DNA of 64,000 nucleotides from JAABRU01 sp041390465 (GTDB taxonomy: Bacteria; Desulfobacterota; Desulfobacteria; Desulfobacterales; Desulfococcaceae): positions 1 through 64,000 of the forward strand of contig JAWKPW010000014.1 of assembly GCA_041390465.1 (NCBI GenBank), written 5' to 3'. The notes below the pieces were generated by a model. That model was given only the letters and a program-made list of their open reading frames with translations. It did no database searches and was not told the DNA's origin. Shown here piece after piece: positions 28,655 through 36,384 of the stretch; position 1 is the stretch's first letter, and every line of letters begins with the position of its first letter. Made by a program: the position numbers and the translations under genes.

Positions 28655-28692
28655 AAAAAAACCGGTTTTTTCCAAAAAATCCGGTTTTTTGG
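28655..28692. terminator. Terminator-like palindrome between yqiJ-like and flotillin genes
   Basis: AAAAAACCGGTTTTTT followed by AAAAAATCCGGTTTTTT; alternative stems are possible. It lies 16 bases after the stop of the upstream minus-strand gene. Confidence 0.6.
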
Positions 28693-28707
28693 ATATACGA
28701 AAAAAAA

Positions 28708-29322
28708 TCATTCTTCTTCATATTTTTCCACAAAATAGATGCCTTTTTCCTTATCCTCGTCAAACACCAGCACTTTTTCCCCTTTTGCAAAAACCGTATC
28801 CCGCTGCGTTCGGGCATTGATGCGGATGGGCGAGCCTTTGGTGAGAATATCCACCTGTCCCACATGGGCATCGACTTTGCTGGTGACAACAGTTCCTGTC
28901 CGGTAGAGAATCTGCTGATCCGATTTGTCCTCCCGGCTTATGGGGCCGATGATTTTCACCACTGCACGGCTTATCAGAACTGTGGCAAAAAAACCCAGAA
29001 CAAGATTGATGACAAACAGTCCGGTTCCCAAAAGTACGGACTGGGCAGGATTGAGATAATGATTGCCCACCATGGAAAAAATCCAGCAGCTCAGCACCAG
29101 GATGCTGATGACCATCATAAAAGGCACTTCTCCGATATTGAGCATTTCTGTCAGAGAGGAAAACAGTTCTCCGCCGTCATCCGCATCCATATCCATATCC
29201 GGCATCCAGTCCACATCTGCAGCGCCCAGTATGACAAAAATCCAGTACAGGAGCATCAGCCCCAGAAGAATGGTGAAGGGAAGGTTAAGAGGGGAAATGG
29301 CTGCGTGAAAAAATTCGGACAT
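28708..29322 (-). CDS. YqiJ/NfeD-like membrane protein with OB-fold
   Basis: About 204 residues. Three to four membrane segments (INLPFTILLGLMLLYWIFVIL-type first segment, then FMMVISILVLSCWIFSMV and LLGTGLFVINLVLGFF) flank an Asp-rich loop, DMDMDADDGGE. A C-terminal OB-like domain begins near GTVVTSKVDAHVGQVDI. This architecture matches the inner-membrane partner of flotillins. ATG 29322 is chosen because GGAGG lies 8 bases upstream; the frame extends to 29454 but without a better site. Confidence 0.82.
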   Translation of the reverse strand: MSEFFHAAISPLNLPFTILLGLMLLYWIFVILGAADVDWMPDMDMDADDGGELFSSLTEMLNIGEVPFMMVISILVLSCWIFSMVGNHYLNPAQSVLLGTGLFVINLVLGFFATVLISRAVVKIIGPISREDKSDQQILYRTGTVVTSKVDAHVGQVDILTKGSPIRINARTQRDTVFAKGEKVLVFDEDKEKGIYFVEKYEEE

Positions 29323-29462
29323 AGGTTTTGCCTCCATGTTCTGAAGAGGGTTTGTTGAATGAGCGGAAAAACACAAGAGACTGTTATCGGTTACAACAAA
29401 TTCATTGACAGGCATCGTCCCTGTCTGCTGTAATGAGGGGGTAAGCTTTTTCACTCACATTT

Positions 29463-29849
29463 TCAGATTTCATATAAAGCCAAAGCAGGTTTGATTTCTT
29501 TGTCCGGTTTTTCCAAAAATTTTTCCCTTACTGATTTTTCAAACAAAAGAAGCAGCAGGGTTGACAATCTTGTGGAAGCCTGCCATTCCTGATCCGTTAT
29601 GTCAGGATAATATTCCTTAACTTCCTGCGGAGGCTGTTCCATATCTTCAAGTGCATTGACAATGTCTGAAACAAACAGATTTCTGTTTTTTATTTTTATT
29701 CCAAAATTGCCATTTGAACAGCCCAGTTCAATATGATTCATGCTTTCCCTGTTGTCTTCAGTTCCGGAACCGAAGCTGACAAGCAGTTTCTTTATATATG
29801 AATCCAGAGTTTCCAAATACGATTCTGATATATTCTGCAAAGTGTTCAT
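29463..29849 (-). CDS. Unknown soluble protein, second of a coupled pair
   Basis: 128 residues, acidic, mostly helical by composition (NISESYLETLDSYIKKLL, then STLLLLLFEKSVREKFL). No signal peptide and no motif that I recognise. Its ATG overlaps the stop of the preceding gene as ATGA (29846-29849), so the two are translated together and may form a complex. Codon use is plainer and more AT-rich than the surrounding mla and flotillin genes. Confidence 0.7.
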   Translation of the reverse strand: MNTLQNISESYLETLDSYIKKLLVSFGSGTEDNRESMNHIELGCSNGNFGIKIKNRNLFVSDIVNALEDMEQPPQEVKEYYPDITDQEWQASTRLSTLLLLLFEKSVREKFLEKPDKEIKPALALYEI

Positions 29850-30187
29850 CGTTCTGCCCCTCTCTTTGTGATTGAAACTGAAATAAGATATTCATCATTG
29901 AATATTGACAGAGCCTCTGATGGAATTGCATATCTGCCCGGTTCATTTTCAGGTTTGGTTTCAAACTGCCTCAGCCATTGTTTTGTACCATTTTTCGCAA
30001 TTATCTCTATTCGGTATTTATAATTTTTGGGTTTTCCCAATCTTCTGGGATCAACCATACCGATTTCAGCAATCCATTTTGGCTGTGTTTCATGATTCGG
30101 CTTTGGAGATAATCTTTGCTTATAGACACAGCCGGCTGCTTCTTCCTCATTGCCGTAACGTTCATATTTTTCATAACGTTCTGACAT
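29846..30187 (-). CDS. Unknown protein, first of a coupled pair
   Basis: 113 residues. A charged N-terminus (MSERYEKYERYGNEE) is followed by a central region rich in aromatic and basic residues (KPKNYKYRIEIIAKNGTKQW) that looks like beta strands. I recognise no family. It is coupled to the downstream gene by a four-base overlap. It lies 64 bases upstream in sequence from the mlaA stop, so it is a separate unit placed between mlaA and the flotillin pair. Confidence 0.65.
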   Translation of the reverse strand: MSERYEKYERYGNEEEAAGCVYKQRLSPKPNHETQPKWIAEIGMVDPRRLGKPKNYKYRIEIIAKNGTKQWLRQFETKPENEPGRYAIPSEALSIFNDEYLISVSITKRGAER

Positions 30188-30250
30188 TTTGATCTATTAT
30201 TTCATCATTGTATGAGCGTTAACGGCTGAAACAGCCTGGCGAATCATCTC

Positions 30251-31003
30251 CTATTCCCGCACTTTTTTCTCACGGTTCTGGATATACGCATCCCGGAATG
30301 CCTCATAGGGATCCACTGCCGCATTTTTCAGGGCTTCATAATCGCCAATGCGGAAGGATATGCCGTTGACGGTATCCACAGCCCGCAGTCCCATTGCCGC
30401 GCCGGTGTCAACATAGGAAAGGGGAGAAAGCCAACTGTCCCCTGCTTTGCCCGCAGTATCCCGCAGAGAAGACGGCCCCATAACAGGCCAGACAATGTAA
30501 AAACCGCTGCCCACCCCGTAAACTGCCAGAGTCTGACCAAAATCTTCCTCCGGCACTCTTTTCAGGGCGGGCTCTTTGTCCGCAGGATTGCCGAATCCGC
30601 CAACGCCCACAACGGTATTGACCATGAATCTGCCCAGTTCCACTCCCGCTCTTTCTGTCTTGCCCTGCAGGATGCAGTTGACAAAGCGCACCGGTGTGAA
30701 GAGATTGCCAAAAAAATTCCTGATGCCGTTTCGCACCGGTTCCGGGGTTACGGTTTTGTAACCGCTCGCGACCGGTTTCATCACCCAGAACCAGAGTTTG
30801 TCATTGACATGAAACATGCCTTTGTTCCAGTAATACAGGGGATCACTCACTTTTCCCGGTGTCTGCTCATCTTCCTCCAGATCATTGAGAATATCCGCAT
30901 AGGGATCTTCCGCATCAGCACAAAAGGCCCGGTCCGGAAAGCAACTTATTGCAAACATGGAAACAGCAAGTGCTGCACACAAAAAAAATGCGGTTCTGTT
31001 CAC
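30251..31003 (-). CDS. mlaA: MlaA (VacJ) outer-membrane lipoprotein
   Basis: 250 residues. Signal peptide with lipobox FAISC, then an acidic stretch (DPYADILNDLEEDE) and the MlaA core: DPLYYWNKGMFHVNDKLWFWV, PVRNGIRNFFGNL, GRFMVNTVVGVGG, and DFGQTLAVYGVGSG. It removes phospholipids from the outer leaflet of the outer membrane and hands them to MlaC. GTG start with GAGGTGG upstream. It is the last gene of the mlaEFDCA series. Confidence 0.95.
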   Translation of the reverse strand: MNRTAFFLCAALAVSMFAISCFPDRAFCADAEDPYADILNDLEEDEQTPGKVSDPLYYWNKGMFHVNDKLWFWVMKPVASGYKTVTPEPVRNGIRNFFGNLFTPVRFVNCILQGKTERAGVELGRFMVNTVVGVGGFGNPADKEPALKRVPEEDFGQTLAVYGVGSGFYIVWPVMGPSSLRDTAGKAGDSWLSPLSYVDTGAAMGLRAVDTVNGISFRIGDYEALKNAAVDPYEAFRDAYIQNREKKVRE

Positions 31004-31058
31004 TGTGCCACCTCGGAAAAAAATTTTGAAAATGTTGAAAGTTTCGCAGTTGACCGAA

Positions 31059-31091
31059 AAACCCTGAGGGTTTTGAAAACCCTCAGGGTTT
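31059..31091. repeat. AACCCTGAGGGTT palindrome
   Basis: AAACCCTGAGGG, TTTTGAAAA, then complement. It lies between mlaC and mlaA. The same design with TAAGGG recurs at 49939-49971 and 51110-51142. Confidence 0.7.
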
Positions 31092-31278
31092 AAGGAGGGA
31101 TTTCTTCAGCAACTGCGTAACGCCTGAATGTGTAAGCGGAGTGTCAGAGAGATTCATTTGTCCGGAGTGCCAGACTTTCTGTCCGGCGCTTTTTTTCTGC
31201 GGTCAGGTTGATGGATTAAAAATTCAGCATTGCACATTAAAAGCCGGTGAGTGGAACCCTTATGCAAAAAACCGGAAA

Positions 31279-31929
31279 TCAGGGTTTTTTCTCATCAGCG
31301 GATTCCAGATCCATCCCCCTGCCGCGCTCATGCTTTTCATTCTTTTCTTTCAGGCGCTGAATCAACTGATCCGGCTTTTCTTTTTCCAGAATGTTTTTGA
31401 ACTGGCTCCGGTAATTGCTCACCAGACTGACCCCTTCTATGTTTATGTCATAAATCCACCATTTGTCTCCATGAAAGTGCATACTGTAATCCATGGGAAT
31501 CTCCACCTTGCCTCTGAGGATTTTGCTTTTGACCACAGCTTTGTCTTTCGAAATCATGTCCTCACCGAGAAAGACAATTTCCTCATCATGAAATTCGCCC
31601 TGAATCTTGTCAATATAGGTGTTGCGAAGCAGTTCGGTAAATTCCGCAATGAACTCCTCCTGCTGCTTTGCATTGAAATCCCTCCAGCTCCGTGCCAGTG
31701 CCCGCATGGAAATGAGTTTGAAATCAAAGGCTTCTCTCACAATTTCCCATATTTTCTCCCGCTGCGGTTCTTTTTTGTCCGGAGCGGTGTACTGCGGATC
31801 CTTGAGAAGGGCAATCCCTTTTTCAATGGGAACTTTCACCTGCTCCATGGGTCCCGGCTGCGCCCCGTGCAGAGGAACAGTCATAACCAATCCCATTATC
31901 ATCAGAAACACAAAAATATTCTTTTTCAT
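31279..31929 (-). CDS. mlaC: MlaC periplasmic lipid carrier
   Basis: About 216 residues. Signal peptide (KKNIFVFLMIMGLVMTVPLHGA), then the MlaC/Ttg2D fold with IWEIVREAFDFKLISMRALAR, FIAEFTELLRNTYI and WWIYDINIEGVSLVSNYR. It ferries phospholipid between MlaA and the MlaD complex. ATG 31929 follows AAAAGGAG. A 250-base spacer with a terminator-like stem separates it from mlaD upstream. Confidence 0.94.
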   Translation of the reverse strand: MKKNIFVFLMIMGLVMTVPLHGAQPGPMEQVKVPIEKGIALLKDPQYTAPDKKEPQREKIWEIVREAFDFKLISMRALARSWRDFNAKQQEEFIAEFTELLRNTYIDKIQGEFHDEEIVFLGEDMISKDKAVVKSKILRGKVEIPMDYSMHFHGDKWWIYDINIEGVSLVSNYRSQFKNILEKEKPDQLIQRLKEKNEKHERGRGMDLESADEKKP

Positions 31930-32021
31930 CGCACATCTCCTTTTCTCAGTTGGTATCCGGCTTAAGCAATCGACCATAACAACTTATAATTTTTTCAGAT
32001 CAATTTTCAGAAAGACTGGCA

Positions 32022-32052
32022 GATTTGACAGCTTTTTGAAAGTTGTCAAATC
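32022..32052. repeat. 31-base palindrome family copy inside the mla cluster
   Basis: GATTTGACAGCTTT, loop, AAAGTTGTCAAATC, one mismatch in the arms. It lies between mlaD and mlaC. Confidence 0.75.
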
Positions 32053-32109
32053 TTATAAATTGTTATGGCCTGTCGCCTACTGCATAAACATCTTGAATTT
32101 TGCAGAATC

Positions 32110-32143
32110 AAAAACTGAATTTTTTCAAAAAATTCAGTTTTTT
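32110..32143. terminator. Terminator-like palindrome between mlaD and mlaC
   Basis: AAAACTGAATTTTTTC followed by its complement and a T-run, 42 bases downstream of the mlaD stop on the minus strand. It may attenuate mlaC and mlaA expression. Confidence 0.55.
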
Positions 32144-32184
32144 CATTCCCTGTTTCATCCTGCAAAAACTGAATTGGTCAGGTA

Positions 32185-32631
32185 CTACATGCTGCCGAAT
32201 ACATATTTTTTAATCATATCCTCCAGATCAATGGCAGATTCCGTCTCTGTAATCACATCTCCGGATTTGAGAAAATCCTCTGATCCGCCCGGAGAAATTT
32301 TGATATATTTGTCGCCGATGAGACCGGATGTCTTGACAGAGGCAATGGAATCCTCACTGAGTTTCAGATCCTTTTGGATTTTCATATCCACCACTGCCAC
32401 CATGCGCTCCTGATCCAGAGAGATGCTGTCCACCTTTCCCACCTGCACCCCTGCCATTTCCACAACCGCGCCGGTTTTCAGTCCTGAAACCGACTGAAAT
32501 TTTGCTGAAAGTGTGTAATGGTTGGCGCCCAGCACCTCGGCTTTTCCCAGTTTTATGGTCAGCCAGCTTACGCAGAGCAGACCGATGACCACAAATATGC
32601 CCACAGACATTTCAACAGATGCCCTTTTCAT
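32185..32631 (-). CDS. mlaD: MlaD-like MCE-domain protein
   Basis: 148 residues: one N-terminal membrane helix (VGIFVVIGLLCVSWLTI), then one MCE domain with YTLSAKFQSVSGLKTGAVVEMAGVQVGKV split over its strands, SGLIGDKYIKISPGG, and a short C-terminal helix. MCE proteins form a hexameric ring over the MlaEF transporter. The ATG overlaps the mlaF stop by four bases (ATGA), so it is coupled to the ATPase. Confidence 0.95.
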   Translation of the reverse strand: MKRASVEMSVGIFVVIGLLCVSWLTIKLGKAEVLGANHYTLSAKFQSVSGLKTGAVVEMAGVQVGKVDSISLDQERMVAVVDMKIQKDLKLSEDSIASVKTSGLIGDKYIKISPGGSEDFLKSGDVITETESAIDLEDMIKKYVFGSM

Positions 32632-33869
32632 ACCGCCTCCGACCCTGCTTCATTTCGCGTGCACACATTGAATTCATAAAACACATCTTTGCTGATTTCC
32701 GCTTCAGTTATCATCTCTTCAATGGATTTGTCCTGTGCAGCCTCGGCAATGCCCGCGCTCACGGAAAAACAGAATTCCGGATAGGGCTGACTGTTGACAA
32801 TCCCCTCATTTTTCAGTTTTTCTGCCAGATTCGAGCAGATCACCCGGGCTCCTTCCCTGTCTGTGCGGGGCAGAAGCAGCATAATCCTGTTCATTCCCAG
32901 CCGGGAGCATATATCCGTAATTCTCAGATGCCTGCGCACAGCAGTGGAAAAATTGCTCAAAGCGCTCTGCTCGGCCTCATATCCGGCCATTTTTTTGATT
33001 TCATACAGATTTTCCACTGTCAGCAGCACAATGGAAAATGCGTTTCTGTGCCGCAGCATTCTGGCCATTTCCTCCTGATACCTTCTTTCCCCCTGGGAAA
33101 GGGGATCCATGCCGGTCAGGGTGTCATGACGGCTTTCCCGGCCCCGGATGAATTCAAGGATGACCGGATTGTCAGAACGGCGAATCTCCTGGGAACTTCC
33201 CTCAAAAATGATCTTCCCCTCATCAATCATGGCAATGCGCTGGGCAATGAAAAAAATGTCCGGTATTTCATGACTGACCACCACGCCCGTAAATCCAAAA
33301 CGCTTCTGATAATCGGCTATCATGCTGTGCACAGCATTTTTGCGGATGGGGTCCAGTCCTGTGGTGGGTTCGTCAAACAGAATGATCTCCGGATCTGTCA
33401 CCAAAGCTCTTGCCAGAGCCACCCGTTTTTTCATGCCTCCGGAAAGCTGGGAGGGATAATCTCTCTCAATGCCTTCCAGATCAAGCTGTGCCATTTTGTC
33501 AAGAACCCTGTCCCGGATTTCGTTTTTGGACAGGGAGGTCTTTTCTTTCAGGGGCAGGGCAATGTTCTGAAAAACGGTCATGGAATCAAAGAGCGCGGTT
33601 TCCTGAAACATATAACTGAACTTTTTTTTCATGGCCTTTTTTTCAGCTTTTTTCATGCGGGAAACCGGTCTGCCCTCAAAGAATATCTCGCCCGAATCCT
33701 TTTCAATCAGTCCGATGATATGCTTGAGCAGAACACTTTTTCCCTCGCCGCTTTTGCCCACAATGGCAGTAATCTGCCCTTTGTGTATGCCGAGGTTCAG
33801 CTCCCTGAGGACCTGGTTGTCCCCGTATGCCTTGGAAACGTTTTCAAAACGGATAAGCGGTTCTGTCAT
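32628..33869 (-). CDS. mlaF: MlaF ATPase fused to a degenerate GGDEF domain
   Basis: 413 residues. Residues 1-245 are a complete ABC ATPase: Walker A GKSGEGKS (38-45), Q-loop FQET, signature LSGGMKKR, Walker B ILFDEPTTGLDP, and switch His in VVSHE (His200). Residues 247-400 look like a GGDEF domain: HDTLTGMD matches the usual DxLTGL start, and RITDICSRLG precedes the active-site loop. There GGDEF reads GMNRI (325-329), so cyclase activity is unlikely. The extra domain may sense a nucleotide or act in dimer contacts (inference). A typical MlaF is about 265 residues. Confidence 0.93.
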   Translation of the reverse strand: MTEPLIRFENVSKAYGDNQVLRELNLGIHKGQITAIVGKSGEGKSVLLKHIIGLIEKDSGEIFFEGRPVSRMKKAEKKAMKKKFSYMFQETALFDSMTVFQNIALPLKEKTSLSKNEIRDRVLDKMAQLDLEGIERDYPSQLSGGMKKRVALARALVTDPEIILFDEPTTGLDPIRKNAVHSMIADYQKRFGFTGVVVSHEIPDIFFIAQRIAMIDEGKIIFEGSSQEIRRSDNPVILEFIRGRESRHDTLTGMDPLSQGERRYQEEMARMLRHRNAFSIVLLTVENLYEIKKMAGYEAEQSALSNFSTAVRRHLRITDICSRLGMNRIMLLLPRTDREGARVICSNLAEKLKNEGIVNSQPYPEFCFSVSAGIAEAAQDKSIEEMITEAEISKDVFYEFNVCTRNEAGSEAV

Positions 33870-33877
33870 GCCCAGCC

Positions 33878-34681
33878 TTACATCAGAAAAGAGGTCAGCA
33901 CATAATCTGCGGCCAGAATCAGCACACAGGAAATCACCACAGCCGAAGTTGTGGCAGAACCCACGCCTTTGGCCCCGAATCCCTCTTTGCGCATATGGGT
34001 GTAATATCCCTGAAAGCAGCAGATGGTGACAACCAGGGCTCCGAAAACCAGGGCCTTGATGAATCCGCCGCTGACATCTTCCATCTGCACGCTGAATTCG
34101 GTACGGTAAAAATACAGTCCGGAATTGATTCCCAGCAGAACACAGCCGGTCAGATATCCGCCGATAATGCCGATCACATCGAAAAGCGCTGTCAGAAGGG
34201 GAAAACTGAACAGAGATGCTGCCAGCCGGGGACTGTAGAGAAAGCGGATGGAGTCAATGTCCATTGTTTCCAGGGCATCAATCTGCTCGGAGATGCGCAT
34301 GATTCCCAGTTCCGCCGCCATGGCTGAACCGGCCCGGCCTGTCACCATGATGGCTGTGAGAACCGGCCCAAGTTCCCGAATCAGGGTAAGGGAAACCAGA
34401 GTTCCCAGCAGCCCCTCGGAACCGAATTTGACCAGAGTGTAATATCCCTGAAATCCGAGCACCATACCGGTGAATGCTCCGGTCAGGCTCACGACAATCA
34501 CGGATTTCATGCCGATAAAATACACCTGTTCAATGAATTTTCGCAACTGAATGGGCCAGGAAAAAATATGAAACAGACCTTTGAGAAAGAAAATGGCAAT
34601 CCGTCCCAGTTCCCCGATGATGAACAAAGTGTCTTTTCCCATTGCACGGATGGGATTTGTTGTAATGGCAGGCATCTGCAT
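33878..34681 (-). CDS. mlaE: MlaE lipid-transport permease
   Basis: 267 residues with five to six membrane segments and the MlaE signatures GAFTGMVLGFQGYYTL, RELGPVLTAIMVTGRAGSAMAAELG and MRISEQIDALETM. It forms the inner-membrane core of the MlaFEDB complex. AGGAA precedes the ATG. It is the first gene of the series and starts 8 bases before mlaF in reading order. Confidence 0.97.
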   Translation of the reverse strand: MQMPAITTNPIRAMGKDTLFIIGELGRIAIFFLKGLFHIFSWPIQLRKFIEQVYFIGMKSVIVVSLTGAFTGMVLGFQGYYTLVKFGSEGLLGTLVSLTLIRELGPVLTAIMVTGRAGSAMAAELGIMRISEQIDALETMDIDSIRFLYSPRLAASLFSFPLLTALFDVIGIIGGYLTGCVLLGINSGLYFYRTEFSVQMEDVSGGFIKALVFGALVVTICCFQGYYTHMRKEGFGAKGVGSATTSAVVISCVLILAADYVLTSFLM

Positions 34682-34785
34682 AGAACATTCCTGTAAGGGG
34701 CTGAAAGAATCATTGTATGAAACTGTTTGGAAATATAGTAAATCAGAACGAATGTGTCAAGTCAGAAAGGAAAGGCGGAAAAAGG

Positions 34786-34818
34786 AAAACCCGATTCCCC
34801 AAAACGGAAACCGGGTTT
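34786..34818 (-). terminator. Stem-loop after the atp operon
   Basis: AAACCCG...CGGGTTT stem between the atpF stop (34851) and the mlaE start. Read on the minus strand it ends in TTTTCC, as expected for a terminator of the atp operon. Confidence 0.5.
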
Positions 34819-34850
34819 GACAGGATTGCTTCATAACAGGGCAGAGAATG

Positions 34851-35438
34851 TCAGACACTTTTCCGTGCTGCTGTGGACATGTAAACACTGATCAGTCTGC
34901 TGTTATCCGCATCGTTGACTTCACGGGGCAGTCTCTCCTCTGCCAAATCAAAGGCGGCATCAACCAGTTCAGCCTTGAACTCCCGTTTGGCAGCAAGGAT
35001 TCTGCCGCCAATTTTCTGTTTTGCGATTTCCATCATGGTTTCAGTCTGCTGCTGGGCCTGCCGGATGATTTCCTCCCTTTTCTGTTCCCCCTGCTGGATA
35101 ATTTTTTCCTTCAGCTCGGCAAAATAGGATTCACTGTCTGCAAGTGTCTGCCGGGTTTTTTCGATCTCGGCAACCACCTGGGACTTTTTCTTTTCCAGAC
35201 TTCCGATCTCTTCGGCCAGCTCATCTTTTTGGGAACGCAGAAAGTTCATGAGGGGTTTTTTCCCGAATCTGACCAGAATATAGGCCAGAATTCCGAAATT
35301 CACCCACAGCATGATCAGATCATAGGTGGGACGCCACCCGGCTGCTCCCTCCTCCTCTGCAAAAACATCCTGAACCCCGCAGAGAGTGAGCAGCAGAACT
35401 GTGCACAGATACAGAAAAAAAATCTGATTCCTTTTCAT
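34851..35438 (-). CDS. atpF: F0 ATP synthase subunit b
   Basis: 195 residues. A leader-like segment (FFLYLCTVLLLTLCG) is followed by a second membrane helix (YDLIMLWVNFGILAYILV) and a long charged helix ending near PREVNDADNSRLISVY. Having an extra N-terminal hydrophobic segment, it may be processed. It overlaps b' by four bases. The operon ends here without delta, alpha, gamma, beta or epsilon genes, so F1 must be encoded elsewhere. Confidence 0.92.
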   Translation of the reverse strand: MKRNQIFFLYLCTVLLLTLCGVQDVFAEEEGAAGWRPTYDLIMLWVNFGILAYILVRFGKKPLMNFLRSQKDELAEEIGSLEKKKSQVVAEIEKTRQTLADSESYFAELKEKIIQQGEQKREEIIRQAQQQTETMMEIAKQKIGGRILAAKREFKAELVDAAFDLAEERLPREVNDADNSRLISVYMSTAARKSV

Positions 35439-35890
35439 GCGGCCAACCTCCGGTTCAGGACTTTCTCCATAACAGTTACTGCCAGAACCTCGGATTCCCT
35501 TTGCAGATGTTTCCGGGCTTCCGCAATCTGCCGTTCCACCTCAGCCTCGGTTTTCTGCCGCAGATCAGAGATGTTTTTCATAAGCTCATCATGAAGTTCG
35601 ACAGCCTTCCGGTTGCCTTCATCCTCAAGGCTCATCCGTATTTCATGTGCATCAAATCTGGCTGTTTTTTCCTTTTTTTTCAGCTCCTTGAGCATTGTTT
35701 CCATATTTTTCTGCGTGTCCTCGATATCCTGATCCAGTCCGCTGATGTAAGCCTCCCTTTCATCCATGGAGGATTTCAGGGGCCGGAACATGACACGGTT
35801 GATGACAAACACAAAAATCAGGAATGAAACCAGTTGGACAAACAGGGTTTCATTAATGGTGATAAGGGCTGTATTGCTGATAATCTGCAT
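35435..35890 (-). CDS. F0 ATP synthase subunit b'
   Basis: 151 residues: one membrane helix (TLFVQLVSFLIFVFVINRVMF), then a helical stalk (PLKSSMDEREAYISG...). Two different b-type subunits suggest a heterodimeric stator, as in photosynthetic bacteria and many deltaproteobacteria. It is coupled to atpF downstream by a four-base overlap, and separated from the c gene upstream by 123 bases with a strong hairpin. Confidence 0.93.
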   Translation of the reverse strand: MQIISNTALITINETLFVQLVSFLIFVFVINRVMFRPLKSSMDEREAYISGLDQDIEDTQKNMETMLKELKKKEKTARFDAHEIRMSLEDEGNRKAVELHDELMKNISDLRQKTEAEVERQIAEARKHLQRESEVLAVTVMEKVLNRRLAA

Positions 35891-35947
35891 TGCGTATCTC
35901 TTCCGTCAGGATTTATAGAATGTAAGAAAACAGCTTCCGGCTTTCAC

Positions 35948-35975
35948 CGGGCCGGGGAAACACGCACCCGGCCCG
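35948..35975 (-). promoter_or_regulatory. GC-rich hairpin between atpE and b' genes
   Basis: Arms CGGGCCGGG (35948-35956) and CCCGGCCCG (35967-35975), nine G-C pairs with a ten-base loop. No T-run follows on the minus strand, so it looks more like an mRNA-stability or processing element than a full terminator. Confidence 0.5.
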
Positions 35976-36013
35976 TTCCCAAAAAACTGTTTAAGACTGC
36001 AGACAGTTGTATA

Positions 36014-36262
36014 TCAGACAACAAAGAGGAGCAGTAACGCGATAACGAGCGAATAAATACCTGTTGATTCAGATACAGCCTGCCCCACCAGCATGGTCCG
36101 TGTCAGAAGCCCCGCCTCTTTGGGGTTTTTGCCAATGGCCTCACATGCCTTGGCTGCGGCCATGCCTTCACCGACACCGGGTCCGATTGCTCCGAATCCC
36201 ATGGAGATTCCTGCACCGAGAAAAGCTGCTGCCTTGATAACATCCGCACCTTCAATAGCCAT
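36014..36262 (-). CDS. atpE: F0 ATP synthase subunit c, single hairpin, sodium-type
   Basis: 82 residues, two membrane helices. Helix 1 has Glu32 (GPGVGEGMA) and helix 2 has Gln61, Val63, Glu65 and Ser66 (VGQAVSEST). Glu65-Ser66 with a polar residue at 32 is the sodium-binding pattern of c rings; Glu at 32 instead of Gln matches the two-carboxylate motif described for Fusobacterium nucleatum. AGGAGG lies 5 bases before the ATG, giving strong translation. It follows a triple-hairpin c gene, so the ring may be mixed. Confidence 0.95.
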   Translation of the reverse strand: MAIEGADVIKAAAFLGAGISMGFGAIGPGVGEGMAAAKACEAIGKNPKEAGLLTRTMLVGQAVSESTGIYSLVIALLLLFVV

Positions 36263-36384
36263 TTTGTCCTCCTGTATAAGGTTTGTTGAAACAATGTATG
36301 GATTCCCGAAACATCTTCCGTTTTCTCACTTACCAGCCAAAGCAGGCTGACTCCTCTCTCACGAGAAGGATTTTTCCAGCTCAG

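Noticed and set aside
32619..33905. Long plus-strand open frame opposite mlaF
   Set aside because: Antisense shadow; the minus-strand frame has all ABC motifs.
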